This document shows positions 25,667 to 35,700 of a DNA stretch of 64,000 nucleotides, piece by piece. Position numbers and translations under genes: made by a program. The notes below the pieces were generated by a model. The model made no database searches and was not told the DNA's origin. It saw only the letters and a list, made by a program, of their open reading frames with translations. Each line of letters starts with the position of its first letter. The stretch's first letter is position 1. The stretch is from Coprobacillus cateniformis (GTDB lineage Bacteria > Bacillota_I > Bacilli_A > Erysipelotrichales > Coprobacillaceae): positions 372,001 through 436,000 of the forward strand of contig NZ_WSNW01000001.1 in assembly GCF_009767585.1 (NCBI RefSeq), given 5' to 3'.

Positions 25667-26824
25667 TCACTTCTCTACAAATATTTCACCTTGCTTTGCG
25701 AGTTCCCACTGCATTGCTTTCTTCATCATTTCCATGTTTAAGATTTGCTTGCTTTGTCTTGCCATAAGATAAGCTGTCATTACAATTTGTTCAATTCTAG
25801 CAAGTGAAAATGGATAGACTCTTGCCAACGTAGTATAATCCAAATCATGATTCACTTGAGAACACAACTCCTTAAACATAAGATAACGTGTTTCTTCAGT
25901 ACTTTCCTCAAATTTTATAATCATACTTAATCTTCTTAAAAATGCATCATCAAAATTATGAATAAGATTGGTTGCTAAAATGATAATGCCATCAAAATTT
26001 TCAATCTTTTGTAACAAATATGCAGTTGAAACATTGGCATACTTATCATTAGCTTGTTGAACTTCAGTACGCTTTGTAAATAAAACATCTGCTTCATCAA
26101 AAAAAAGAATACAGTTATACCTTGCAGCTATGTAAAAAATATCATCCAGATGCTTTTCTGTTTCACCAATATATTTATCATTTATCTTAGAAAGATTGGC
26201 AACCAAAAGTCTTCTTCCTAATTCTCCTGCAATGGCTTTAGCAGCATAAGTTTTTCCAGTTCCACTTTTTCCATGAAACAAAGCACTTACTGACTTTTGT
26301 AAAAAATGGCCCTTATTTTGAAAATCACTCTTTACCTCATTTTGATATTGTATAAGGTAAAGGAAATAATTCAGTTTATCTTGAATAGATTCATCCCCAA
26401 TCCAATAAGTCATATTCAAATGACTTTCAACCATTGTACAGTATTTTTGTTCAATTGGCTGCATATAGAAATATGAAATAATATCCTGATGAGTCAAAGA
26501 TGTATTCAATTTAATGAAATATATCATATCGGCAATATTCAAGTGATAAACAGCAAGTTCTCTTTTAACATCATGTAAATACGGATACTTATCTATAATC
26601 ATTTGTTTTTCCCCTTGTGATAAAAAATCAGGAATATGGTGATAATTTTCTAATATGTGAATATAATCTTCACTGATTAAAATATAAGGGATATCTGTAT
26701 ATGATATCATAGCGAGAAGGACTTTCAGTTTTAAAAGTGATGCTTCACTTATATGATCAAAACATGGTATGAAATGAAAAACTTGATATTGAAATATAAT
26801 ATATTTATGATAAATAAATAACAT
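25667..26824 (-). CDS. AAA+ ATPase (injection-system-accessory type)
   Basis: 385 residues. A poorly conserved N-terminal region of about 140 residues is followed by a classic AAA domain: WIGDESIQDKLNYFL lead-in, Walker A GKSGTGKT at 185-192, Walker B ILFFDEAD at 239-246, sensor-1 IILATN and an arginine-finger region FDDAFLRRLSMII. This architecture matches the ATPases found beside extracellular contractile injection system (eCIS) genes, and the neighbours agree. In those loci the ATPase is thought to aid particle assembly. Its start overlaps the upstream small gene by 20 bases; the N-terminal 15 residues are uncertain. Confidence 0.8.
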   Translation of the reverse strand: MLFIYHKYIIFQYQVFHFIPCFDHISEASLLKLKVLLAMISYTDIPYILISEDYIHILENYHHIPDFLSQGEKQMIIDKYPYLHDVKRELAVYHLNIADMIYFIKLNTSLTHQDIISYFYMQPIEQKYCTMVESHLNMTYWIGDESIQDKLNYFLYLIQYQNEVKSDFQNKGHFLQKSVSALFHGKSGTGKTYAAKAIAGELGRRLLVANLSKINDKYIGETEKHLDDIFYIAARYNCILFFDEADVLFTKRTEVQQANDKYANVSTAYLLQKIENFDGIIILATNLIHNFDDAFLRRLSMIIKFEESTEETRYLMFKELCSQVNHDLDYTTLARVYPFSLARIEQIVMTAYLMARQSKQILNMEMMKKAMQWELAKQGEIFVEK

Positions 26825-27050
26825 AAAACAGCTCTACAGATTGAGGTGGATAACGAATATTTTGCCCTTCATCTTTATAGTGATGTTGTAAGAAAGGCAT
26901 TCCACTCATATCATACATCATAATTCCAATACGATAACCTTGATCTGATTCATAGGGAGCAGTTAAACACACATCTTCTTTAGAATGAATATACTTTGGA
27001 TATAAAGCATTTTGTAAATACTCACAAAGTTTGAAACTTACTTCGTCCAT
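26805..27050 (-). CDS. small protein, weakly DUF4255-like (possibly truncated)
   Basis: 81 residues. The pattern FKLCEYLQNALYPK ... VCLTAPYESDQGYRIGIMMYDMSG ... RYPPQSVELFYVIYL recalls the N-terminal half of DUF4255/Pvc16-type proteins of eCIS loci (V-x-L-x-x-P, I-x-L-Y-D, P-P-x-x-x-x-L-x-Y). Those are usually about 180 aa, so this copy may be short or broken by a frameshift near 26815, where the ATPase frame takes over. Recognition is weak and rests partly on the neighbours. Confidence 0.5.
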   Translation of the reverse strand: MDEVSFKLCEYLQNALYPKYIHSKEDVCLTAPYESDQGYRIGIMMYDMSGMPFLQHHYKDEGQNIRYPPQSVELFYVIYLS

Positions 27051-27053
27051 AGA

Positions 27054-27476
27054 TTATGACTTCCTTTCTGGGCTTTTTTCAATCAAAACATATTGGATTG
27101 TTCCAACATCAGCATAAACATAAGTATATCTGACATCTTCAATATCATACATATTCATTGATAATGATGTTTTTTGAACCGATGGAAAAGAATAAACATA
27201 ACTGCCAAGTTGACTTGCATTAAGACTCTTTTTATCATAAAGACGTTCAACAAGTTCAATAAAGGTTGGATAATAGGTCTCAACATCTGTTTTCATATCT
27301 CCCAGATATTTATCAATTACTTTATCAACATCATCAATTGTCTTTGCTTCCTTTGTTTTAGGTAATAACTGACAATCCATTAATAAAATACTATCAATAA
27401 GAATATCTTTCTTATCTAATGATTTATCTAACTCAACTTCATCAATAAAAACATCTTGTCCATTGAAATCTTTCAA
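27054..27476 (-). CDS. hypothetical protein of the AAA+/MORN operon
   Basis: 140 residues, acidic, soluble, family not recognised. The first 60 residues are rich in Asp and Leu (DVFIDEVELDKSLDKKDILIDSILLMD) and look helical; the C-terminal half (DVRYTYVYADVGTIQYVLIEK) looks beta-rich. Its ATG overlaps the stop of the MORN-repeat gene by four bases and the next gene starts four bases after its stop, so it belongs to the same operon. Confidence 0.65.
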   Translation of the reverse strand: MKDFNGQDVFIDEVELDKSLDKKDILIDSILLMDCQLLPKTKEAKTIDDVDKVIDKYLGDMKTDVETYYPTFIELVERLYDKKSLNASQLGSYVYSFPSVQKTSLSMNMYDIEDVRYTYVYADVGTIQYVLIEKSPERKS

Positions 27477-28271
27477 TTGTTTTTTGATGAATAATGAATA
27501 GTCAATGGACTATGAGTGATAAACATAATATTCTCTTCTCGATAAACAAAGAGAGTCATATCTTTATAAATAAAAATTTCATAATGATGACGAAAACTAT
27601 TCTCTAAAGTCTCTAAAGATTCTCCTAGAAATGCTGAATAATCAATACTCCCCTCATGCATTTTCCCTTGATAATATGTAAAACCAGTATTATCCAACAG
27701 TTTCCCTTGCCCTTCAGCAATCCCTTTGACAAATTCACCAGCATAATAAATACGATTATAATCTTCATCATATAAAACCCCAGATTTATCATAAAGACCA
27801 TTAGAGAAATATCCAGTATATAAAATATTTCCATCTTCTTTATAAACTGTTCCTTCACCCTCTAACTGACCATTCATAAAACTTCCTTCTTGATAAAGAT
27901 AATGTTCATCATGATAGAGCTGTCCTATCCCTTGGTACATATTCTCTCGAAATCCTCCCTGATATAAAACCTCTCCATCTTTATATAATGTTCCTAAATC
28001 ACCCTCAAATTTATTATTTATAAAACTTCCTTCATACACAAGTTGACCATTTTGATCATATAATTTACCCTGACCTTGACAAACATCCTGTTCAACCTCT
28101 CCTTGATACCTTAAAACGCCTTGATCATCAACAACTTTCCTGATAAGGCAAAAGAATATAAAATAAATTTTGATCCATAAATTCATATCCATAATATTTT
28201 TGATTATTATCTTTATATATATAACAGTTAATTTCCTGGCCACTAAATAACAGTTGTTTCTTTTGCAACAT
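27473..28271 (-). pseudogene. MORN-repeat protein, frameshifted
   Basis: Six or more MORN-type repeats (YQGEVEQDVCQGQGKLYDQNG, YEGSFINNKFEGDLGTLYKDG and so on) run to about 70 residues from the C-terminus; MORN proteins usually bind membranes or act as toxin-antidote-like adaptors. I find that the natural N-terminus lies in another frame: ATG at 28271 gives MLQKKQLLFSGQEINCYIYK ... FYILLPYQE and then stops. The frames join if one A is removed from the GGAAAG at 28136-28138. The open MORN frame alone would begin with a hydrophobic artefact from a GTG at 28243. Either a real mutation or a sequencing error. Confidence 0.65.
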
Positions 28272-28276
28272 AAACT

Positions 28277-29992
28277 CTATGTTCCTTTAACAACAACCAT
28301 TGCATATGCAACATGTTGTGATTCATTTCCAATAGCATTAATCTTATAAATTCCTTTTGTAACTGGAGCCATATATTTTCCATCTTCATCTATCGTACCT
28401 CCTTGTGGTGTTTCCACAACAAACTGACATAACTCTTTATATTTTTCTTCAGCAAATTCCAATCGAAAGTATTGTGTTTGTCCTGGTTTTAAAATCACAA
28501 ATTCTGGAGTCATTTTAAAGCGTGGAAGCAAAACGCTTTCTTCTTGTGAAAGATCAGATGTCTTTATAGCATACCAGCGCAGTTTCAATGTACTTTTAGG
28601 TGTTCCTTTTTTGGCACGTACAGCTATTTTAAAAGATTGCATGGATTCTTTCACACGACAACCAATTTCATAGTTATATTGTTCTAATTGTGGGAATAAG
28701 TAAGCATCTCCAAAATAATATTGATTCACTTTTGCATTGCGAAAATGTTCACGTTCTTCAATAGACCATACAATCATAATACTGCCTTCTAATTGATAAG
28801 GAATAGCTTTCGTAATAATGGGTAACTGATGACGCCCATATTCTGGAACTTCTATTTCTAATGTACCTGTTGAAATATAATCACTTAATGATATGGTTTG
28901 TGATATTTTAGGTTGCACAGTTTCAAGAATTTTAGGCTTTTCTTGTAAATGATAAGCATCTCGTATATTCTGTTCAATATGACGAATTCGCTCTGTCATA
29001 AAACGATGAACAAATGATTGATCTATTGATATTATTTGAACATCTTCTTTTGTTCTCATGATTTCAATACAACCAAGAACAACTCTTTGTTGTAAATGAG
29101 ATTCAGTCAATGCATTCAATGATTGACATTGAAGTTTTTTTTGAAAATATGTTTTTATATTCTCAACAATATGCAATGAAGCTTCATATGTCACATTGAG
29201 TGAAAACTGCTGTCCATCCACCATAATCCATGCATTATTCTTCAACAAGGTCACGTGAGCATGTTGTGTCCCTCCACATGTCTTTTGAATAAAAATGGGA
29301 TAAAACAAATGCTTTTCCTTTTCTAAATTTTGAACTTGACCATAAATATGAATATCTTTATAAGTTGTTTGATCCTTTATTTCCAAACTCTCAAGATTAT
29401 ATTCAAAAGATATACTATGTTTATGAAGACTATTATTTCTTAAAATAACTTCAATTTGAAACTGATCATCATAATTTAAATAGAGAGGTATCCTTTGAAT
29501 AATACTTAATTCTTCATCTTGATATAAGATACACTCACTAAACAAAGTATCATTTTGATGATAATCATTTGACTCTAAAGATAAACGAAATGTTTCCTGA
29601 ATAGAGTTATTCTCTAAATGATCTTCATGTTCACTCATTGATGCATATACTAAATCCTCATCCTTTTCATGATAATGAATATATAAATAGGTTCTAGAAT
29701 CTAATAAAGTTTCATATCCTTCTATTTCTTCAATAGAAATATCTATATCATAAGGAACATAGATAAATTCACCTTGTTGATTTATACAAACACCATTACG
29801 AATAAGCAAACGCTGTTGATTAATTTTTTGAATATCTAAACCACAAACAATTCCTTCACCATAAAATAGAGCATTTTGCATATTCAATTTGTGAACATGA
29901 TAATTCTGTTCACATTCAAAGTCTTCAGTACGTAGTAGTTTCCCTTTATAATAACGATTTTTTATAAAAGGATATGGTTTATCTTTCATCAT
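28277..29992 (-). CDS. GKLL-motif protein of eCIS-accessory type with Ig-like C-terminus
   Basis: About 571 residues from the tandem ATGATG after AAGGAGG; the frame opens at 30025. The N-terminus (NRYYKGKLLRTEDFECEQNYHVHKLNMQNALFYGEGIVCGLDI) is a hallmark I know from proteins encoded beside contractile injection systems (Y-x-G-K-L-L-x-x-x-D-F-x-x-E-Q-x-Y). A structural repeat-like middle and a C-terminal bacterial Ig-like domain (FVILKPGQTQYFRLEF ... GTIDEDGKYMAPVTKGIYKINAIG) follow. First gene of a five-gene operon. Role is unknown; a spike- or baseplate-associated or surface protein is possible. Confidence 0.7.
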   Translation of the reverse strand: MMKDKPYPFIKNRYYKGKLLRTEDFECEQNYHVHKLNMQNALFYGEGIVCGLDIQKINQQRLLIRNGVCINQQGEFIYVPYDIDISIEEIEGYETLLDSRTYLYIHYHEKDEDLVYASMSEHEDHLENNSIQETFRLSLESNDYHQNDTLFSECILYQDEELSIIQRIPLYLNYDDQFQIEVILRNNSLHKHSISFEYNLESLEIKDQTTYKDIHIYGQVQNLEKEKHLFYPIFIQKTCGGTQHAHVTLLKNNAWIMVDGQQFSLNVTYEASLHIVENIKTYFQKKLQCQSLNALTESHLQQRVVLGCIEIMRTKEDVQIISIDQSFVHRFMTERIRHIEQNIRDAYHLQEKPKILETVQPKISQTISLSDYISTGTLEIEVPEYGRHQLPIITKAIPYQLEGSIMIVWSIEEREHFRNAKVNQYYFGDAYLFPQLEQYNYEIGCRVKESMQSFKIAVRAKKGTPKSTLKLRWYAIKTSDLSQEESVLLPRFKMTPEFVILKPGQTQYFRLEFAEEKYKELCQFVVETPQGGTIDEDGKYMAPVTKGIYKINAIGNESQHVAYAMVVVKGT

Positions 29993-30344
29993 AGACCTCC
30001 TTAAAATAAAAATAAGTGCATACAAAATTATTAATCATCTTGCCATACGCACTCTTTTGACTTACATATTTATTATTTTATAGAGGTATATGGCAGTCCT
30101 TAATCTTCTTATAACATATTTCGACAATAATAACTATCTCCCAATACCAATCAATTCACAAACGTGTATTTATCATTCATTATCGTTTTATAACTTCTGT
30201 TTATAAAAATAAACATAAAAAATCTCAGATATGAAATTCTTTTTAAGAAGTCTCCACATTTCCCAAATAATCTTTTCATTAAAAATAAAAATAACCCTTA
30301 GGTTATCCTTATTATTATAGTTATTATAATTTTATGCTTAAAAA
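29993..30344. other. intergenic region with leader inverted repeat and terminator
   Basis: No gene seen. TGCCATA (30041-30047) and TATGGCA (30089-30095) could form a leader hairpin for the operon that starts at 29992. A minus-strand terminator for the XRE gene (ATAACC-CTTA-GGTTAT followed by TTTTATTTTT) lies at 30280-30306. Confidence 0.5.
30280..30306 (-). terminator. terminator after the first XRE gene
   Basis: ATAACC (30291-30296), CTTA loop and GGTTAT (30301-30306), with TTTTTATTTTT following on the minus strand. Confidence 0.7.
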
Positions 30345-30548
30345 CTATTCTTCCTTTAATTCAACAATGTCCTCAATTTTACATTGAAGTAATTCACATA
30401 AATCTGATAAAGTTGAGACACGGATATCTAAGTCATGTCGCAATTTATGGATTAAACTACTTCTTACACCCATCTTATTGATGAGTATATATTGATTAAG
30501 TCCTTTGTCTTTAATTGTTTTCCAAAACGGATCATAACTAATTTTCAT
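30345..30548 (-). CDS. small XRE/Cro-type HTH protein
   Basis: 67 residues forming a single Cro/C1-type helix-turn-helix domain (INKMGVRSSLIHKLRHDLDIRVSTLSDLCELLQCKIEDIVEL). No effector domain. It is paralogous to the 36036-36236 protein. A GGAGGAAATT site precedes the ATG. It may repress itself or the divergent recombinase gene 316 bp away; no operator was recognised. Confidence 0.85.
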   Translation of the reverse strand: MKISYDPFWKTIKDKGLNQYILINKMGVRSSLIHKLRHDLDIRVSTLSDLCELLQCKIEDIVELKEE

Positions 30549-30864
30549 ACAATTTCCTCCTATATATTACTATAAAAGGAATTTCAAATATTAATATTAT
30601 CTTTATTGCGATAACACCCTATAAAAGAAAAGTCATCCTCCCCAAGGATAACTACCCATATATACACATTTTTACTAAAGATGAAGATAACATATGAACT
30701 ACAAACCATCTATAATATTATACTTTTACATTATATATTGTTTTATTTATTTTTGGTATTGTCGTATTAATGACAATATTTAATGATTTTCTTATCTCAT
30801 ACCATTCATTTTTTTGTCAAAATTTGTCATACTAATATAGCAATATCATTAGGAGGATACAAAA
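30549..30864. other. divergent intergenic region between XRE gene and recombinase
   Basis: No gene seen. TATTGTC (30757-30763) and GACAATA (30772-30778) form a short inverted repeat, followed by repeated TTTGTCA motifs near 30813-30830, about 30-100 bp before the recombinase start. These could be regulatory or recombinase binding sites; an ATCCT/AGGAT hairpin lies near 30632-30650. Confidence 0.4.
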
Positions 30865-31770
30865 ATGAAATATAAACATGTAGAAAATTACTTAAATTAT
30901 TGTCAATATCAAAAGAGATTGACTGGCAAAACACTAAAAGCCTATCGGATTGACCTTAACCAGTTTTACACCTATATGCAGTTTAAAAACTTAAAAAATA
31001 AAAAAGATATATCTGTATATATCCAACAACTTCATACAACATATAAACCAAGAACTGTGAAAAGGAAGATTGCTGCTATTAAAGCTTTTTATACTTATCT
31101 AGAAAAACAGGATTTCTTAAAAGAAAATCCATTTCATAAAATAGATTATCGCTTTAAAGAACCCATACGCTTACCAAAAACAATTACACTTCATGAATTA
31201 AACCATCTCTACCAGTCTCTTTATGCTTATTCCAAACAAACATCAAATCGTGTTATTACACGAGATATCGCTATTTTAGAATTGTTAATTTGTACAGGGA
31301 TAAGAGTCAGTGAAGTTTCCCATCTTTTAAAATCAAATGTTTTTATTCGTGAGAATACCATCATTATTAATGGGAAAGGAAGTAAAGAGAGAATTATCTA
31401 TATTGATAATCAAAATCTCATTCAATCTCTACTATCCTATCAAAGACTTTTCCAAGATGAAATTGAGAAAAGCCCTTACTTTTTTATTAATAGATTAGGG
31501 CATCATCTCTCTGAACAATCTATTCGTTTTATGATTGTTAAATACTGTCATCTGTTTCATATCGATTCACATATTACTCCACACATGTTTAGACATACAT
31601 TTGCAACAATGATGTTAGAAGAAGATGTAGATATTCGATATATTCAGGAAATTCTTGGTCACAGTTCCATCACAACAACCCAGATTTATACTCATATGTC
31701 AGCACATAAACAAAAAGAAATTATGTCCCACAAAAATCCACGTAATAAAATTCATCATTACTTTTCATGA
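30865..31770 (+). CDS. tyrosine site-specific recombinase (XerC/D-like)
   Basis: 301 residues. N-terminal SAM-like core-binding domain (about 1-90: NYLNYCQYQKRLTGKTLKAYRIDLNQFYTYMQ) and catalytic domain with the first Arg in CTGIRVSEV, K in GKGSKERIIYI, HxxR in HMFRHTFATMM and the nucleophile Tyr in LGHSSITTTQIYTHMS. Length fits Xer/invertase-type enzymes rather than phage integrases, which are longer. It is monocistronic, starts after AGGAGG and converges with the LytTR gene (13-bp overlap of the 3' ends). It could serve DNA inversion or chromosome dimer resolution; the sequence does not decide. Confidence 0.88.
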   Translation: MKYKHVENYLNYCQYQKRLTGKTLKAYRIDLNQFYTYMQFKNLKNKKDISVYIQQLHTTYKPRTVKRKIAAIKAFYTYLEKQDFLKENPFHKIDYRFKEPIRLPKTITLHELNHLYQSLYAYSKQTSNRVITRDIAILELLICTGIRVSEVSHLLKSNVFIRENTIIINGKGSKERIIYIDNQNLIQSLLSYQRLFQDEIEKSPYFFINRLGHHLSEQSIRFMIVKYCHLFHIDSHITPHMFRHTFATMMLEEDVDIRYIQEILGHSSITTTQIYTHMSAHKQKEIMSHKNPRNKIHHYFS

Positions 31771-32258
31771 CTCAGATTATCTGGGTCTTTTTCAAGAATT
31801 CTTGACTCATGTCGTTCTTCTATCATACGATCAAATTCTTCACGATAATGACGACTTGAAATTAATCTATCACCATTATCTAAGATCATTTGGCGACGAC
31901 ATCCTTTTTGTTTTTTATATTTTACAACATGCTTCACATTGACAAGTGTCCTCACATTAACCTGATAAAAACCATAAGATTCTACAGCTTCCTTTAAGGC
32001 AGCCATTGTTACACAATGAAGCCGAAAAACCTCATTTTCTGTATAAACAAACATTTTATGATCAACCATTTCAAAATAATAAACTGCTAATAATGATAAA
32101 GGATATTTATTTCTATATTCATCCAAAACTTCAATTTCTCCAAGCGTTTCTTTAAACTGTTTCGCTAGTAATTTTGCCAGTCTCCTATTCTTTGGATGAA
32201 CAACTAACTGCATTTCATAGTGATTCATCTTTGAATCTTCACGATATGTGACTTTCAT
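31758..32258 (-). CDS. LytTR-domain DNA-binding protein without receiver
   Basis: About 166 residues from an ATG at 32258 after GGGAGG; the frame continues to 32321 but lacks a site. Residues about 65-150 form a LytTR domain (YYFEMVDHKMFVYTENEVFRLHCVTMAALKEAVESYGFYQVNVRTLVNVKHVVKYKKQKG). The first 60 residues (MNHYEMQLVVHPKNRRLAKLLAKQF) replace the receiver domain seen in AgrA-type proteins, as in stand-alone LytTR regulators. Target unknown. The 3' end overlaps the recombinase gene. Confidence 0.82.
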   Translation of the reverse strand: MKVTYREDSKMNHYEMQLVVHPKNRRLAKLLAKQFKETLGEIEVLDEYRNKYPLSLLAVYYFEMVDHKMFVYTENEVFRLHCVTMAALKEAVESYGFYQVNVRTLVNVKHVVKYKKQKGCRRQMILDNGDRLISSRHYREEFDRMIEERHESRILEKDPDNLSHEK

Positions 32259-32705
32259 ATAAATACCTCCCCTATATACGAAATACCCTTTTTCAAGCAC
32301 TTTTGCAATATCTAGGCGCAAAACGACCTTTAAAATGACAAATAAAGCATTAATTTGTCTTTTATTCTACAATATTCGACATTCAAAAATTTGTAAATTC
32401 TTCACTTTTACCAATTTTATATACATTTTTACACTTTTCTATATTTATCTTTATTCTTTATTTATCTCCTGATATTTTTCACTCCTTTATTCAGGACTTT
32501 TTTGTATTTCACAAACTATATAGACTTCGTATTTTTATTCTCTGTAAAATACCTTTTCTATATCAATAAATATAAAAATATATTTTATCTGATAAAAACT
32601 TATTTGTTTCTCCTCCTCTTCTAGACGTCATTCCTTTCAACTATTCATTATAATAAAAAAGAATTGATAAGACTTTTTGTCCTCTCAATTCTTCATTTAT
32701 ATATA
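32259..32705. other. AT-rich intergenic region
   Basis: About 450 bases without a gene. The only clear element is the minus-strand terminator at 32655-32693 behind the SNF2 gene. I see no LytTR box pair and no ORF with a ribosome binding site. Confidence 0.6.
32655..32693 (-). terminator. terminator after the SNF2 helicase gene
   Basis: AAGAATTGA (32659-32667) pairs with TCAATTCTT (32685-32693); TTTTTTATTA follows on the minus strand. Confidence 0.8.
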
Positions 32706-35700
32706 TTATGATATTTCAAACAATGCTTTCATATCATCAATACTCATTGTAGAAATCATACCTTCATTTCCTTCCACAAAAGTATCAGCAAGATTCTTCT
32801 TTTGATTTTGCAAATCCATAATCTTTTCTTCAATACTATTCTTCATAATGAGTGAAAAGACTTGAACAGCTTCTTTTTGACCAATCCGATGAGCTCGATC
32901 AGTTGCTTGATTTTTGGCTGACATATTCCACCATGGATCAAAATGGATAACTGCCTGAGCACTTGTTAAATTCAAACCAGCTCCACCTGCCTTTAAAGAT
33001 ATCAAGAATAAAGTTGTTTCATCTTTTTGAAAAGCATCAACCATTTTCTTTCTTTTCTCTTTAGAGATACTTCCATCTAATAAATAATATGAAATATGTT
33101 CTTTATGACACTGTTCTTCGATCAAATGCAAGACACTTGTAAATGATGAAAACAATAAAATCTTCTTATGATTCTCTTTTAAAGAATGAATAAGTTCCAT
33201 ACATCCTTTGAGTTTAGAAGATGGTTCTTCAACTGTTTCATACAATAAACGTGAATCTTGACAGAGTTGCCTTAATCTTGTTAACATTGCTAAAATATCA
33301 ATTCTTCCTAATTGATGAATATCTAATTTTTCCTGTAAAGATTTATTAACTTGAACAAGGTTCCCTAAATACAACTTTTCTTCTTCTTCATTAAATCGTA
33401 AATATAATGTTTGTTCAATTTTATCAGGTAATTCAGTTAAAACATCTTTTTTATTTCTTCTTAAAACAAATGGTGAAATCATCTCTTTAAGTTTTAACTG
33501 TTTATCCTCATCATGTTCTTTCACAATAGGTTTTTCAAAATTCTCTAAGAAATAAGCATAATGATATAGATAATATGGCATTAAGAAATCAAAAATAGAC
33601 CATAACTCTGCTAATGAATTTTCAATAGGCGTTCCTGTTAAAGCAAAACGCTGTTTTGCTTTTAATCTTTTGACACATATCGCATTGCGTGTTTTAGGAT
33701 TTTTGATATATTGTGCTTCATCAAGAACAATAGTATGTAGATTTTTATTTTCATACATATCAATATCTCTTCTTAAATAATCATATGAAGTAATAACAAC
33801 GTCATATTGATCAAGCTTTTCAATCAATTCATCACGATGTGCCTTTTGTCCATATATACACAAAACACGTAATGAAGCAGAAAACTTTTCAATTTCATCC
33901 TGCCAATTCAAGAGTAAACTTGCTGGTGTAATCACCAAATGAGTATCTTGATCTTTCATGCTTTCAAGATAAACAATCATTTGCAGTGTTTTTCCCAATC
34001 CCATATCATCTGCCAAAATACCACCAAAACCATAATGTTCCATTAAACGTAGCCATTGATATCCTTCAACCTGATACTCTCTCAATATATTTTGATAAGG
34101 TGTAGGCACCTGATAATCTTGAGATGATGTCTCCAATCGCTTCATCCACTGATCAAATTCTTCTCCTCTTGTATAATCAATAACTGATTCATGATTCATC
34201 ATTTGATCTAATTCAAATAAACGATATGTTGGAACTTCTATATTTCCATTCACAATATCTTGTGATTTAAGTTGCAAGGATGTTGTCAATTCATCCAATT
34301 CCTTAAACTCTTTATTTTCTAAAGAAACAATTTTTCCATTTTTTAATTTATAAAACTTACGTTTTTTCTTATATGCTTTTAAAATATCTATCAATTCATT
34401 TTTATCTACATCAACACTGTCAATATGGATTGATAGCAAGCCATGACTCATATTCACCCCTACTTGAATGTGCATGTCCTGACTCGTTGAAAAACCTTTT
34501 AAAGCATCAGTCACATATACCTGACAATAAGTTGAAAGATATGGCAGACTTTCTTTCATAAATTGATATGCAAACTCATGGTCATACTGTAAATAAATAA
34601 CATGATCATCAATATCTTCTATATATGGCTTTAGATAGTTTTCAATTAAATCAGCTTCCTTTGATTTATGTTGATTATCCTCATCAAATCCGTACATGAT
34701 GCCATCATCATAAATATATTCTAACTGAATACAGATCTGATCATCCTTACTCATATCACCATATAAATTAATCATATTCTCTTGACGATATTCATCAAAT
34801 AGATGTGTATCTAAATCAATATCATCTAATAAATCAACCAATATGTATTTATAAAAATCAGTTAGCATCTCTTTTGAAATATAAAGTCCTCCCCGACTTT
34901 CTAATAATTTACGTAAAAATGCTATTAATTTCTCCGGTTCGTGAAAATCATATTTATACATTATATCATCTTCTAATGTATACATATACTTTGATGTCAT
35001 CATCACCTGATTAAATTCCTGATAATCTTTTAAATCTAGTATATAACTTTCTTCTTTTGAAGATATTTCTATTGGAATACGATATTCTCTTTTATCAAAA
35101 CCTATATCACAATATGATGAAGGAAGTGAACTCATAAGATCATAAAAAGCATCAATATGTTCATCACTGACAATCAGTGCTTTCATTAAACCTTTTTGTA
35201 AGAATTGATTCTTTAAAAAGCATTCTTTTATAAAATTTAATATTTCTAATGAATTATCATCAAAAGCACTTTCACTATGGATAAATTCAAATGTTTTGCC
35301 ATATTTAATACTCTCATGATGAACAATTGCATTTAAAAAAGTTTCAATGTTTTTAACTACAAAACTTTGATTTTCATTAACAACTTTTAATGCAATAATT
35401 AGTTTTTCTTTTCTCCTTTGAACAAAAATCTTTAATTGATACTGCTGAGATGATAGTGGAATCAATGATTCTCTTAACAGTTGATCTTTATATAATTGTA
35501 TTAAATCTAATGAATCATGCTGTTTCTTTGATAAAATACGTTCTTGTCTTTGTTGCTCTATCTGTTTTAACTTTAATACTTTATTATCCTCACCATTTTG
35601 TTCATAAAAATATGGAAAAGATGATATTGTTAATTTTCTTAAATAAAATAAAATCGCAGCCATATGCCGACAATGATTATGCGTCTGACATGAACATGAA

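Noticed and set aside
25667..29992. A complete contractile injection system
   Set aside because: No sheath, tube, baseplate or LysM-spike genes are present; only accessory-like genes were found.
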